From Euglena gracilis (Eukaryota > Euglenida > Euglenophyceae > Euglenales): a stretch of 64,000 nt of DNA. This document shows, piece after piece, positions 1 through 11,666 of this stretch (the first letter of the stretch is position 1; every line of letters begins with the position of its first letter). The notes beneath the pieces were generated by a model that worked only from the letters and a program-made list of their open reading frames with translations, had not been told where the DNA came from and made no database searches. The position numbers were made by a program, and so were the translations under genes. The DNA is taken from positions 34,631,737-34,695,736 of the forward strand of contig CP154954.1 in the NCBI GenBank assembly GCA_039621445.1, given 5' to 3'.

Positions 1-2400
1 GCCAATGGACATCCTAGCTCTCTGGCAGGAAGGGGGCACGGGTTGGGTTCCCAATGGCAATGACACAGAAAACCTGCCAAAAGACGGCCGCGGGAGGGAT
101 ACACGCCCAATGCGGTCACGGCTATCGATGCAAGGCGGGGTCAAATAAACGGGAAAGATCCTTGAACCAGAGATTCACTCACCCCCTGGGGGGGGGGGAC
201 TTTTCCCCGGCCCTGAACCAACTCACCCACTTTTGTTTAAAACCTCCCCCCACCCACCCACGACCAGGCTGTTTTTTGCCAACCCCCGGGGGGGGGAGGG
301 GGAGGTCCGGAGTGCCTGTGAGTGCCTGCCCAGGCAGGCACTGCCCCCCCCCCGGGGGGGGGTTGGATTTCGGCCTGTGCCTAGGCATATTCCTTTGAAA
401 ATAGGCCATTTTTGGCTCCCCGGCGTTGTGCTAGGGCACTTTTGGCCGTGTGCCCCCCTCCCCCGGGGTCGGATTTGGAGTGCCTTGGAGTGCCTGCCCA
501 GGCAGGCACCCCCCGCCCCGGGGTGGGGTCGGCACCTGACTTAAATACAGCCTGCCCATGACCCCCCCCCCCCCAGGGGTCAACCACCCACTCACCCACC
601 CAAAATCAAGCCATAATTGGCCGAAAATGCTGATAAAATGTTTCCAGCCTGGCTTTTGGGCGGATAAAAACTGACCCCTGGCGCACCCCGGGGGGTGGGA
701 GTCCTGGCCACCCACTCTTGAAACCCCCGGCAGGCTTGTATGGGAATCTCAGAGGGGGGGGGGAGGGACCCCCCTTCCTACCTCCAGTTTTTCGGTCGCC
801 GAACTTCTCGCTGTTGAGTGCAAAACTTCGGCCCTTTTTTGAGTCAAAAATGAATTTTTCTGAAATTTCTCAAAAATGGCGGGGAGTTAAAAGAAATATC
901 CAGAGACTTAAATTGAAGCCCTTAAAATGCCCCATCTAACAGTATTTGATTTCTCCGCAACTCCCCGTCTAGCCCGAGTTATGAGCATTTTTCGACCAAT
1001 TTTGGCTGTTTTGCCAAAATTTCATACTGAGCGTCAAGCAGGCTGGTGCTCACCGACCGGGGGGGGGAGGGGGGGGGTGCTATGGGGTGCCTGCCCCTAG
1101 CAGGCGCACCGCCCTGAGGTGGGGGACCCAGAAAACTTTCATTGAAAATGGCCTTTTCTGGGCCCCGGTGCCTTTGGCGCTGGGCTCAGAGGGGGGGGGG
1201 TGCTTGCTATGGACAGGCTGGTGGGCACCCGACATGAAGCGTCAGAAGTTTTTTTTTTGCCCCTGCAGCTTCGAGCCAGTCTGAAAGAATTCAACGCCTC
1301 AATATCGACCGAAAATGCTATTCAGGGCACCTTTTGAGGCAAAAACCAAAATTCAGCCGGGCTATTTTTCTGCCAAAAAAAATGAAGCGAAAAAACCAAA
1401 AATAGATAAAAAAAGTATTTTTGTCGATTTTTGACCACTTTTGTCCCATCACCCAGCTTGGGTGTGCTGGCCCAACTTCATTTCAGCGGACCACAGGGGG
1501 TCTGGACCCCTACATGGGGGGGGTCAGACCCTCCTCCTTTCGAAACGGCAAGGTGCCAGGAAAATTTTCGGTTCTTTGGACGGCCAAAGAACCGGATATC
1601 AGGCCAACATTGTTGGAAAATCCCCAATTTTTCTTTGAAAATAAAATCCAAACATCCTCTTCTTCTTGAAAAATTTGAACTTTTTTCCCCATGCGGACGA
1701 ACACCAAAGCATCCAAAAAAGTGCAATGTGCTGAACAGCGAGCAATATTATGCATTTTCCGGCATGCAGCGCTGGAAAAAGTTTTTTGGCGTTTTTGAAA
1801 CCTGTCAACGAGGGGGGTCCAGACCCCGGCCAGGGCGTGGGGGCACCCTGGCACCCGCCTGGTCGGGGGGAGCCGAGTGGGGCAAGGGGCCGAAGGAGGT
1901 CTTGGAGGCCCAGGCTGGAGGCAGGCGGGCGGTCACTCATCCACCTCCAGGACCCCCCATGGCCTCAGGCAGCTGGCCATGCCGGACCCCTGGAGGGCAG
2001 CAGGGGGGATGGAGGGAATGGAATGGAACGGAACGGAACGGAACGGAACGGGAACCCAACCAGCGTTGGGCCCACGAGGCTGAGAAGCACAGCAGGCAAA
2101 GCCAGTGAAGCTGCGGCGCTGAACGGATGCATGGCGGGCATCGCTGCTTGCTTCGACAGACTTGGCAGCCAGCTTTGGGGGCTGGGGAGCATTCTGGGTC
2201 ACGCCGTCTCAAAGCGCTGAGCAACGGGCGAAACCTGGAGGGCAGACAAGCGCCGAAGAATGGCACACCCAGAAGTCAAACAAGTCGTATGCTGAAAGCG
2301 TAAGGCAATTCGAAAAATGGGTGGTGCTGAGTTGAACCCTCGCGAGGGCCAAATACAGCGAAAACGACGCTAACTCTCAAAGCGCAAGCTAAACCTGCAA
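1..2400. repeat. Repeat-rich non-coding stretch with C/G-run hairpin elements
   Basis: I see no defensible exon here. At 300-540 and 1050-1215 there are two members of a dispersed family whose core is a hairpin around GCCTGCCCAGGCAGGC or a close variant, between C-runs and G-runs, with an internal TTGAAAATGGCC-like segment. Positions 740-1030 match, in reverse orientation, the ~200-bp units found at 33.2-34.6 kb (shared words include AACTCGGGCTAG and TAGATAGGGCAT). A pentamer run GGAAC/GGAAT lies at 2019-2050. ORFs in this stretch are products of G-runs. Confidence 0.6.
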
Positions 2401-2638
2401 CACGTAACCTGTAATTTTGCGTGGAAGGGGTGCTGAGGGGGCCCTTCAGCATTGGGGGGGAGGGAATGGAATCGCAGCGGGAGGAGGACGGGCCAGCCAT
2501 GCGGCGCTGGCAATTCACAGGGAAGGGGAAGCGACGATTCGCCGGGGGCGGCTGAGCGATGCGCGGCGCAGGGGAAGAGAGGTCGACTCGTGGCGCGGCG
2601 GGCCGGGGCCCCGGGGGCTCGCGCCGCGGCCCGGGCGG

Positions 2639-3822
2639 TCAGGTGGGTGTGAGGTCCTCCAGCTGCCAGCTGACCCGCACACGGCCGGACACGAACCGCC
2701 GGTAGTCCGCGAAGCAGGCGGGGCGGAGGCGGATGTCCACCCAAACGTTGGACTTGCTCGTGGTGCACCCCGTGATGCCTGCCGGGGGGGGGGGGGGGCA
2801 GGCAGGCAGGGGGGGCAGGGGCAGGACCTTCACCGGCGCAATGGGCGGCTAATCGACGGGATGGAACGCCGGCATCCCGAAATGCGGCGTGTTGCATGTG
2901 AGTCCCGCTGAGCCCCAAAACTGGCCGCCTGCCGGAACTGGGTGAATGGCAACGCACACGGCAGCAGCGCGAGAGGGGGGGGGATGGAGGTGCACCGGTG
3001 GTTTGGAACTGCCCCTCCCCCAGGAAGTCGTCGGAGGACGACCGGTCCCAGTCCCACAGGAGGACCTGGACGTGCGTGTTGGGGCTGAACACCACGAACT
3101 GCATCGTCTGCGGAGGACCCCCGGACCGCCTCTCCCCCCACCCCGCCCCTCCCGGGGTTTCAGACAAACGTTGGGCCTCCCACAGAGAGCTCTGCCTTCG
3201 GACCCCAAGCCTGCCACCCTTCCACCCCCCAAAAAAGCTGCATAATTTGCTGAATAAACAAATCCATCGGATGGCTCCGTGGGCCAAACCACCCCAAAGA
3301 CAGACCCCTCTGCTGGGAGGGGCCTGTCTTTGGCGGGGCACACCTCCTCGAAGAGGGGGTGCATGTCCTTCAGCTTGGACTTGGTGGGGGCAGGGCGCCC
3401 ATGGGGCAACGCGGACGGACGCCACCGCCAGTGAGCAATCGGCGGCCAGGCAGCCCGGAGAAGCAGTCGCACAGAAGGGGCTATTTCATTCTGCAAAACA
3501 AGCCGGTGCTGAAAGCGGAAACACCAGCCAGATGCTCCCGCTGAGAGAGACCTCCGGGTTCTGAGGCGAAAATGCCACAAATATGTAGGGAGGAGGAAAA
3601 CATCACAATGCAAAAACTGGCCCCGCCCCAGGTGGGGTCGGCCGGCGCGCGGTATCGATTGAAATGGAGAGCCCACAAGTGAGAGGAGTGCCGGCCGGCC
3701 AGCGATGCGGCGCCGCCATGGCCCCCCCCCCCCCCACTCCCCCCCCAACGCCCCTCCACCCACTCAAACAACCTCCCACCCCCCCCCCCCCACCCATCCC
3801 CCCCCCCCCCCCCCCCCCCCCC

Positions 3823-3858
<36 letters not shown>

Positions 3859-3963
3859 GGCGGTCCATCTGCTGCCCGACCATCACCGCCACGTAGGGGT
3901 CCGTGGAGAAGTGGTCGGAGGCGCGGAAGCCGTGGGCGCAGTGGATGGTGACGAAGAGCCGGC
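2639..3963 (-). CDS. C2-domain protein, 3' exons (terminal exon included)
   Basis: Four exons, read right to left, make one C2 domain, a Ca2+/phospholipid-binding beta sandwich that usually recruits proteins to membranes. Exon 3860-3963 begins after a CAG acceptor and carries the first strands (RLFVTIHCAHGF) and the Ca2+-loop motif STDPYVAVMVGQQMD. Exon 3607-3653 carries ADPTWGG, the usual NPxWNE position. Exon 2996-3107 carries HVQVLLWDWD followed by DDFLGEG, the second acidic loop. Exon 2639-2778 ends in RVSWQLEDLTPT and a TGA stop. The last junction is GT-AG with matching phase (1 then 2 nt); that between the second and third exons uses GTGATG and CAG in phase 0. The first junction has neither GT nor AG, but both sides share ACCGC, and joining there gives a seamless C2 sequence. 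The family is clear; the full protein is not. It may continue from the membrane exon at 4864-5077, whose alternative donor fits the phase. Confidence 0.7.
3719..3856. repeat. C-run / CCA tract inside a C2-gene intron
   Basis: About 140 bp almost entirely of C on the plus strand (G on the coding strand), broken by a few A and T. It lies inside the 211-bp unit between the C2 exons and directly abuts the exon end at 3860. It is a likely site of sequencing or assembly length error, and the origin of spurious Pro/Gly-only ORFs. Confidence 0.9.
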
Positions 3964-3984
3964 CTGGATGGCGAGGCTGTGGAC

Positions 3985-4410
3985 GTTGCTGAAGGACGCC
4001 CCCCGGGGGGGGGTCCAGCTCAGAGGCTGGAAAAGGCTGCTGGCTGACCCCCCACAGTTTCAAAAAAAAGGTATTTTCCCACCTTGCTGATTGAATCATT
4101 CCAAGAAACGCCCAACTCTGCTCACTTCCGAGAACGATCTGAAATAGAGGATGAAATAATGTCCTCAAAAGCGGAGGATGGGTGCGTCGCTGCTGGAATG
4201 CTGCTGGGGGTGAGAGGGAAAAAAAGGGGCGGCAAGGTATTGGGGTCCTGGGCTGGAGCTGGGCCAGACCTGGGGTCCAACCGGGTGCCCAAAAATCGAA
4301 ATTGCAAAAATGCCCAAAAAATGCCAATTATGAAAAAAATGCTTTTTTTGACCCAAAACTGTCCTGGCCAACCGTTTTCCGGACCACATGCCCATTTTCG
4401 GCCCATTTTT
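3985..4410 (+). repeat. Dispersed repeat, CTCAGAGGCTGG family, copy 1
   Basis: It shares with 22205-22480, 47960-48200 and 60180-60300 the ordered words GGTCC..AGCTCAGAGGCTGG, GCTGGCTGACC, GGTCCAACCGGGTGCCC and AAAAATCGAAATTGCAAAAATG. All four copies lie in the same orientation. This copy lacks the clean inverted ends seen at 47948-48380. Confidence 0.65.
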
Positions 4411-4863
4411 GCCCTTCCAAAGGCGAAGAACACTGTTACCGCCGAGCCTGAAGGGCGGCTGGAAATAAATGATAAAAAAATAAACTCGCTGATGGGGGGT
4501 TGAAATAACATGCAATTACATGTGCACAGATGAGACGACCAGAATGTCGGGGAAAGAAATGCTGCTGCTATTGTTCCAGTGTGGCAGTGGGGTTGATGGT
4601 AGCACACCGACGTAAGGGTGCACTGACGGCGCAGACCGTAGCCGAACACCATCCATGTGAGACGCAAACGTGAAGCAGCGGAGGATGGGGTAGCGAATGA
4701 ATACTGCGAGGCGGAAGGGAGGATGGCCAGCGACTGAGGAAAAATGTTTGGGAAAAGAGGTTTTGTTGGAGTGAAACAAAATGCACACCAACACGGCTGT
4801 CAAACCAGTATTTTTTTTGAAAAAATACATGACTTCACCGAAAAGAAAACTTTAGCTGTGCCG

Positions 4864-5077
4864 TCAAATGCCCAGAAGGTTGGTCAGACCGCTGATGGAC
4901 AAATAGACCACCAGCAGGAAGTTCAGCATCACCCAGCCTGGCAGGACGAACGTGAGGAGGAAGCAGCCGGAAAAGAAGCCGAGGGCGAGGACGCTGGACC
5001 GCGGGTGCTGCCACGTGGCGAGGGACAGGAAGCGGTCGAAGACCCGCCAGTTCAGCCACGCGGTGCTGACCATGACC
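4864..5077 (-). CDS. Membrane-hairpin exon, MCTP/reticulon-like
   Basis: After a good acceptor (CCACTCAG) the exon encodes WLNWRVFDRFLSLATWQHP, then two hydrophobic segments separated by a short polar turn (LALGFFSGCFLLTFVLPG and MLNFLLVVYLSISG). The layout, an aromatic/Pro motif (WxxPRSS) followed by a hairpin, is like the C-terminal membrane domain of multiple-C2/transmembrane (MCTP) proteins. It reads to a TGA stop at 4864-4866 and could be the terminal exon. Alternatively the donor GCG|GTCTGACC at 4890 ends it in phase 1, matching the C2 exon at 3963. Upstream it needs a 2-nt phase, which the exon at 8723 does not supply, so at least one exon is missing in between. That it is a coding membrane exon is fairly secure; the family assignment is inference. 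Confidence 0.6.
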
Positions 5078-5639
5078 CTGAGTGGCAGGGATGTGGGGGA
5101 TGGGGGAGGCTTTGGAGGAGTGGGGGGGTCTGGTGCTGTGTGGATTGCGTGTGTCTCTGGTCAAATGTGCCCAGCGCCAGACCCTCGTGGGGTCCCACCC
5201 CGTGCCCTCCCATAGCACCCCCCCCCCTGTTCGGCATGTGCTGTACCCATGAAAATGACAATTGACACAAAGTGCCAAAAAAATATCTTGCAAATTTGGG
5301 TTGACTGTGAAAAGACAGCTTTCCAAGAGTCCTTCAATGGTCCCACAAGTTGGAACAAAGCCCGAAAAAAATGCAGAAAAATTGGCAAAAATCTCAAACA
5401 GAGCAAATCCTCACCCATTATTTTTCAGGTGTCAAATTGGCTCGTTTCAGATTTGTTTGTTGACAATGAAACATTTTCATTGACCATTTTTGGACACATC
5501 CACAGGGAAAAAAATGGGTCCATTTCAAAAAGTCAAAAAAAATCCCTAGAATCGGAATTATTTTTTGGGATACAGAAATCAGAATAATTTTGGGTGATAA
5601 TTGCATTGTCACACTCAAATTGGCTGAATTTAAGGCTTC

Positions 5640-5835
5640 CATGGGAGCGTATACTGGAACAGGCACTTCAAGGCACCAATATCTGACCCTCCTTCCTTGG
5701 GGAAGGGGTGTTCCTGGACACTCAGCCAAAGGCACTCAGCGCCTGAGGCCCAAAAAGAGGCATTTTTGGGCAATTTGGATGACCCCCAGGGGTGTCTGCC
5801 CGCCCAGACACCCCAGGGTACTCTGAAGCCCCCTC
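5640..5835 (+). repeat. C/G-hairpin dispersed repeat
   Basis: A diverged copy of the family at 300-540: GGCACTTCAAGGCACC, a GGAAGGGG turn, CTCAGCGCCTGAGG, CAAAAAGAGGCATTTTTGG, then a CCCCAGGGGTGTCTGCCC / CAGACACCCCAGGG hairpin. Confidence 0.5.
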
Positions 5836-5839
5836 TCAA

Positions 5840-8700
5840 AATGATCGAATTTGGCCTCGAATTTTGCCAAACGTCGAGCCTTTCCTCAACTTTATTGGTT
5901 GGTGCAGTTCCTTGGAAAGTTCCTCTGAAAAAATAACGTGACTTGGAAAATCTACGGGCTAAGGCCAAAACTTGATCCATCAGCAACCAGGGTGCCATCC
6001 AAGCAACAGGTGGTCCCACTCCCTGTAGCTTAAAGGGAGGGTCAAGCCCTTTTTCCCAGTCCAGGCCCCTTAGCTTGTATTCGGTTTCCCATCCAACCAA
6101 TCGAAGGGCGGTTGGATGGCAACATATTTTCTGCTTGGGGGTGCAAAAAAAATTGGAGAATGGGTCCAAATTTTCGGTCAAACATTTATTTTTTGCATAA
6201 TTAAAAAATATGAATTTTCAGACAATATTGAAATCAAACACAATTCAGTGTTTTTTTTGGAAGTTTGTGGGGGATTCAATTTTTGAGGGGCTATTTTTTG
6301 GATCCTTGCTGGAAATCAGCAGGGCTGGAGAAGCCTTAACCTGAACAGGTAGTTGTTTAGGGCCATTAGTGCAATTGTGCAATTGCGCAAATGACAACCC
6401 TTTTTGAAAATCACCACTTGGCATTCAAAACAGGACAATTTAATTATGGTGCGGGCTGGGCGCCAGGACCCAGAGATGAAAACTAAGCTTTTGACAGTTA
6501 GGGTGCCCGGACCAAGTGTCCCCCGGAGCACACAGGGTCCACAGGCCAAACATACGTTTGGAGACTGCCAAACAGGCTGCCTCATCAACATAGCATGTTG
6601 CAGGAACAACTTTGAGCAGGTAAGACAGAGTCACATATGCCACATTTTGTTTTTCGAAAATTTGGTGGTCCATTTGCGCAATTGTCAAAGTGGTCCATTT
6701 GCTTTTGTGCAAATGGAACACTTTCACCAGCAAAAAAAAGGATTATTCGTGCAACTGCACAAGCACTTGATCCAAATGCATTTAAATAATTCAGCATATT
6801 ATATGTGCTTTATATCTAGGTATTATAGATGTTATATGTGTAATAAGGACATATTAAGGAAATACTTCAACATGCTTTAAATCTTAACTTGAAATTGGAC
6901 AAAAATGATGCCGCAGGGGCCCAAATCTAGTCATTGGTAGCTGAGCCGTGAAAACCATTTTTTTTGTGAAAATCACTTTTACCACTCAAACACCAACGTA
7001 AATGCCAAATAACAATTTTATTTCTGGAAAAAAAATATATTATACAAATTTATATTATTAATATTATATATATATATATATATTATATATAAAATATATA
7101 TTATAAATATTTGAAAACCACTCTTCACCCAATCTTTCAGTTGAGAAATGAAGCGCAATACATCGGCTGCGAATAGATGGTGTGGCCGACATAAAAAAAC
7201 TTTTGCATTCAGGGGGACGCACTATGCAATACCCTGACAAACTTTCATTGACCACCTAAGGTATTCTGCAGCACCTAGATTTTGTGGAGCTGTGTTCACT
7301 CTGCTCTTGTCTCAAAAGCGACTGTCAAGGTTCAAAAAAGTGAAATCTTTTTGGTCAACTCTTGGAATTGCACACAAACGGACCATTCATGTGAAACTGC
7401 CCTCCTTTCCCTGACTTCAAAACCCACCACCACCTGGCATTGGAAATTGCCACACAGAAATGCAGGGGGAGGAAGACCAGAGCTTTCGTGTATTTTTTGG
7501 GCTTCTCTTGCTTCTCGAGGATGAAACCAAGGGAAACAAAACCCAGTGCAATTTTACAGAGGGCCAAGGACGCGAAATGTTTGCCCGTCCCAGAGTTCAA
7601 AAACGGTCGTGTTCCACATGTCTAGGGGTAATGTGAAACCAGCCGGAAACAAAGCTGGACCAGAACCCCGGCAAATAAAAGGGACATTGGCCCAGTCGGG
7701 CAAATTCACCGGCATACAGCTCAAATGCGAGATCGGTCGCCAAGGCAGGGGGGGTCTTATTTCCTCAAGGGTCTCACAGTGCTGATCACCAAAAGAAAAC
7801 ACCACAATTCACGCGTTTTCAAAAAAAAGCATTTACGATGAAAATCATGAACATGCACCCCTCCTTGTGGACATCAATGATGTAGCTCCTGGGTGTGGAG
7901 CGGGACACACTTTCCCAGTTCCTGCTTGGTCTTCTTCGTCCTCTCCACCTTCATGTGGGATGGTTTACACACCTAAGAAGAGTCATCCAACGTTTGGCCC
8001 GAACAAAGCTCGCATTGCTCACAAAGCCCTGACCGCAATCCATAAAAATATTTCTTCAGAACGTTGCGGAGATTTGCGAACACACTGTGTTTTTTTCAAT
8101 TCTCCTCAATAGACTGTGTTGGCTCCTGGACTGAAAAGGAGAAAGCACCTTATAACTCTGTGTTGCTTGGGCTTGGAATGTGGGCGGGAAAATATTTTCA
8201 AAGGAGTGAACGACAATGAAATAATTTTCGGAAACAACAATCAAATAAGTTTTTTTTGGCAACCCTCGCGTCCACCAGACTATGCGCCACAAAGTGCAGC
8301 TGACCACTGGCCAGCCCAATTGGCTCTCAACCATAAACCCCCTCCAATGATACCCCCCCCCCTTACACCCCCTCCCCATTATAAACCCTGTCTCAGGCCG
8401 ACCACACGAAACCTTGACTATTAATAATAATAGCCCCCTGGGGAAAAATTACACATGCCGAGAACGATTTTTTTCAGCTGCAAAACCTCCCAAAAATGAT
8501 TTTTTGGCTATTTTTATGCGATTGACCATCAAAAAAAAATGGCATTTTGACAAAATTTGCCCAAAAATTGCCAATTTGGGGCATTTTGGGAGCATTTGGG
8601 GCATTTGGGGAGGCATTTGGGGAATTTGGGGGTCGGATTTTACCAAACCCCCCTTTCGGCTGACCAACCAAACAGATCCTGCAAACCATGGGGGTTTTGT
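5840..8700. other. No recognisable gene
   Basis: AT-rich intron-like or intergenic sequence. It contains a TA-rich patch at 7045-7110 and short words repeated at 6370-6760 (TTTGCGCAATTGTGCAA variants, also seen at 14430-14600 and 38090-38200). ORFs up to 158 codons were inspected on both strands; none shows family motifs, exon-like GC bias or splice sites in phase. Confidence 0.5.
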
Positions 8701-8722
8701 AAGTGTGGGGGGGGGAGGTCAC

Positions 8723-9768
8723 CTTCTCGGTCCAGAAATCCTGGTGGAGGTACCCGACCAGAAAGCTGCTGACGAACAGGGCGAAGAGGCCGGGCACCAT
8801 GGCAGGGACGCGCTGGTACCGTGGACCTTCCTCAGCCCAATTCCTTCCGCCGTTTGCCTTTTGGGCAGAAACCGCCCCACGGGAAGGGGCAGAGCAACCT
8901 CCGACCGCACAAGACACTGTGGTGCGGGTCGGAGGGGGACCCAGCCCGGACCCGAACGGTCCACACCCGCCCTCCCCCCTCCGCCGCACCGAGGACGGCC
9001 CAGCTCTGGCGCAGCCCTGGCCCCAGAGGTGGTAATGCCCCAGCACCCCGTTGACGCCCATCACTGCGGCGGGAGTGGAAGGGCACCCACCCACCCACCT
9101 CCAGGGAGGACGGTGTGACCCCCCCCAAAGAATAATTCACATTTGGGCGGAATTTCAAGACCCTCGGGCGTTTCATGTGGGTGGGGGGTCGAATTTGGTG
9201 CGGGATCCCGATTCTAAAATCCCAATTCCAAAATGGTCCCGAGTACATTCTTTGCTCAAACCCCACCAACATTCAGCACAAATCCAGCAGGGAACCATTT
9301 TGAGGCAAAAACGTCGAATTTATTGTAAAAAAAAAAGCGGCAGAATGAGACTGTTTAGGGATTTCCCCCATTCCATCTAAAAAGGATGGTTATATGTGGA
9401 CACCAAATTGTAACCCTCTATATATTACATATAGAGGTTGGTTATGTTGGGGGGATTACTGCCCGGCACATGGACATAAACTAGGCATACAAGAGCCAAC
9501 AAACCAACACACAATTGCAAAGCATGGGACAAAACCGAGCGACGCAGGGGTGGGAAATGGGAAATGGCAGAACTGGCGGGGTGGAAGCCGAGGAGGGCCC
9601 CCCACACCAGTGCCAAACACCAGCGCCGACCGCCGGGGGCTGTCGAACAGCAGCAGCCGGTTCCACGCCTCCAGCTTGGGGGCCAGGCCGGAGGACTCCG
9701 CCTTCAGCAGGATCCGGGCTCGGGCGGACCGCACCGCCAGCACCACGGCGTCCCGCCCAGCGCCCCCG
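8723..9768 (-). CDS. MCTP-like membrane module, three phase-matched exons
   Basis: Exons, in coding order, are about 9608-9768, 8990-9063 and 8723-8857. The first encodes a basic segment then LEAWNRLLLFDSPRRSALVF. Its donor (ACTG|GTGTGG) is in phase 1 and joins the TG that opens the second exon (acceptor CCGCCGCAG), giving VMGVNGVLGHYHLWGQG. That exon ends in phase 0 at TCG|GTGCGG and meets a 135-bp exon with EEGPRYQRVPAMVPG and a hydrophobic stretch (LFALFVSSFLVGYL), ending AAG|GTGACC. The W-x-L-L-x-x-x-x-P-R-R-S motif followed by a hairpin recalls the MCTP C-terminal domain, which places C2 domains at ER-plasma membrane or synaptic membranes. The start of the first exon is unclear because a G-run adjoins it. 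Exons in between and upstream are missing, and the family call is tentative. Confidence 0.6.
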
Positions 9769-10149
9769 CCGAGCCCGCCCCCCCCCCCCCCCCCGAGAGA
9801 GGTGAGAGGCGCTACGGCGCAGCCCGCAACCCCACCGTGGCTGCAAAAGGCTGGAATTGTTGGGTTATTTTTTGAAACGTTGACTTTTGGGCCCAAAGCT
9901 GCCATTGAAAATGTCAGGGGGAGGATTTTCTTTCGGTCTTCACCACTTGGGATTGCAGTCAGGTGGGGAGGGGTAGCCCCCAGGTCACCCGCCGCCTCTC
10001 CGAGGCCCCTGGGGTCCTCAAACCTCGGGGATTGTTGCCAAATCGGCACCACTGCTGGCAACGTTTTGGTTGTGGGCGTGCACAGGCTGTCGCTGTTGGA
10101 CTCTGTGGATGGCAAGGTTGCCATTCCGGATTGGAACAATTGAAAATAA

Positions 10150-11480
10150 AAGTTGGTCAGGTTGAGCCTTAGAACCTGGAATCATGCCCTGTACAGCAGG
10201 GGGGGGGAATGCAACTTGGCCCTTCAAATTATGCAAGTCAAAAATGCAAAAAAATGCAAAAAATGCTACTTGCATAAAACCCCTGACAAAAAGCTGGAAT
10301 ACAACAAAGCTTTGCTGCCTAACATCAATAAACATGTGCCGGGGTACTTGTCAATGATTCACAAAGAAAACCCCCTGGAAGACCGGCAAGCACTGACGCT
10401 TTGAAAATCAACACAAATGGCACCTGCATGTTCAGTCTAAGCAAATCGTCCCTCCAGGTCACCATTGAACATCAATAAAATGGACATTTACGAGAATTGA
10501 GAGCATATCTGATGCTAGGAATGCAGCACAAAGGTCATTTTTTGCATAAAATTTTTCGGGGCAAAATTTTTATGCAAAAAAATACAAAAAAATGAAATTT
10601 CGGAAAACCCTGATTATGCAAAAAAATGCAAATTATGCAAGTTGCATATCCCCCCCTTGCTGTAAAGCCGGCGATGGGCTCCTTTTGGTCCTAACATGCT
10701 CATCATAGACGTTGTTTTTTTTTTTTGCAGGGAGTGGCCAAGAAATTGAGTTTTTGCCTTTTTTTCAAAAAAACTGTGTCTTCGGGGATGAGCTCCCAAA
10801 CCCAACAGTAAAAAAATGGGCCACATTAATCATGTGTCAGAAGGGGGCTGGCCCCAATCCATTTCTGGGTAGATGATGTCCTGCACCGGCACCTGAGGCG
10901 AGGCGGGCGAGGCAGCGCTGAGCAAGGTGTGGCCTGGGATCCAGAAACGCCTGGGCTCGCTGTTAGACGACACCAGGGCGTGGGATTCAAAATCAGCAGA
11001 ATTCGAAAATTGAGTTGCGCGTTTTCAGCACATGAGTTTGATCAGAATCTCAAAACAGTTGACTGTGTGATTCTGGCTTGAGAAATACAAAAGCATTTAA
11101 TAATCTCAATCTTAATTTAATGAGACAGCCGAATTTGCACAATAGGAAAACAGAACAAATTCAAAAAAACAAAACAACCCACGTACTGCAGCAAAACTGA
11201 CCATTGCGACGTGAGGAATATTTGTTGCTTAGGGAGATTGCATCGAAAGAACAAAATCATTTGGGAAAATGAACATCTGAGCAGGAAAAAAACCATTGGT
11301 CTCGAGGTTGCATACTAGGTGTTCCCAAAGGTTCTTCTTCTCCACATCTCTGGGAGCAAAGAGCATAAAAGAAAACAATACTGTGAAAACTGGAAAAACC
11401 ACAAAGACAAAAGCCTCTTAAAGTAATGCACACACAAAAACATCAAAAATTGTTCAAAAAACAAAAAGATGCCTTCTTTC
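10150..11480. other. No recognisable gene
   Basis: AT-rich sequence with dispersed words (for example AAAAATGCAAAAAAATGCAA at 10240-10270 and a reverse match near 10620). No ORF on either strand has exon-like composition or motifs. Confidence 0.5.
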
Positions 11481-11537
11481 AACTAGAGTGAAGATTCAAA
11501 TCATGCAGAATAAATATACTCATACTGAACTGTTCGT

Positions 11538-11538
<1 letters not shown>

Positions 11539-11571
<33 letters not shown>

Positions 11572-11666
11572 ACCCACACCCACACCCACACCCACCCACA
11601 CCCACACCCACCCACCCACACCCACACCCACCCACCCACCCACCCACACACACACACACACACACC
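11539..11666. repeat. CA / CACCCA microsatellite
   Basis: A (CA)n run that passes into CACCCA units and back to CA. Confidence 0.95.

Noticed and set aside
2370-3763. 351- and 304-codon minus-strand ORFs over the C2 gene
   Set aside because: They run through introns; only the pieces bounded by splice signals encode recognisable C2 sequence.
9515-9875. Plus-strand exon opposite the MCTP-like exon
   Set aside because: Ser/Arg/Pro-rich frames without splice phase partners; the minus frame links correctly to two further exons.
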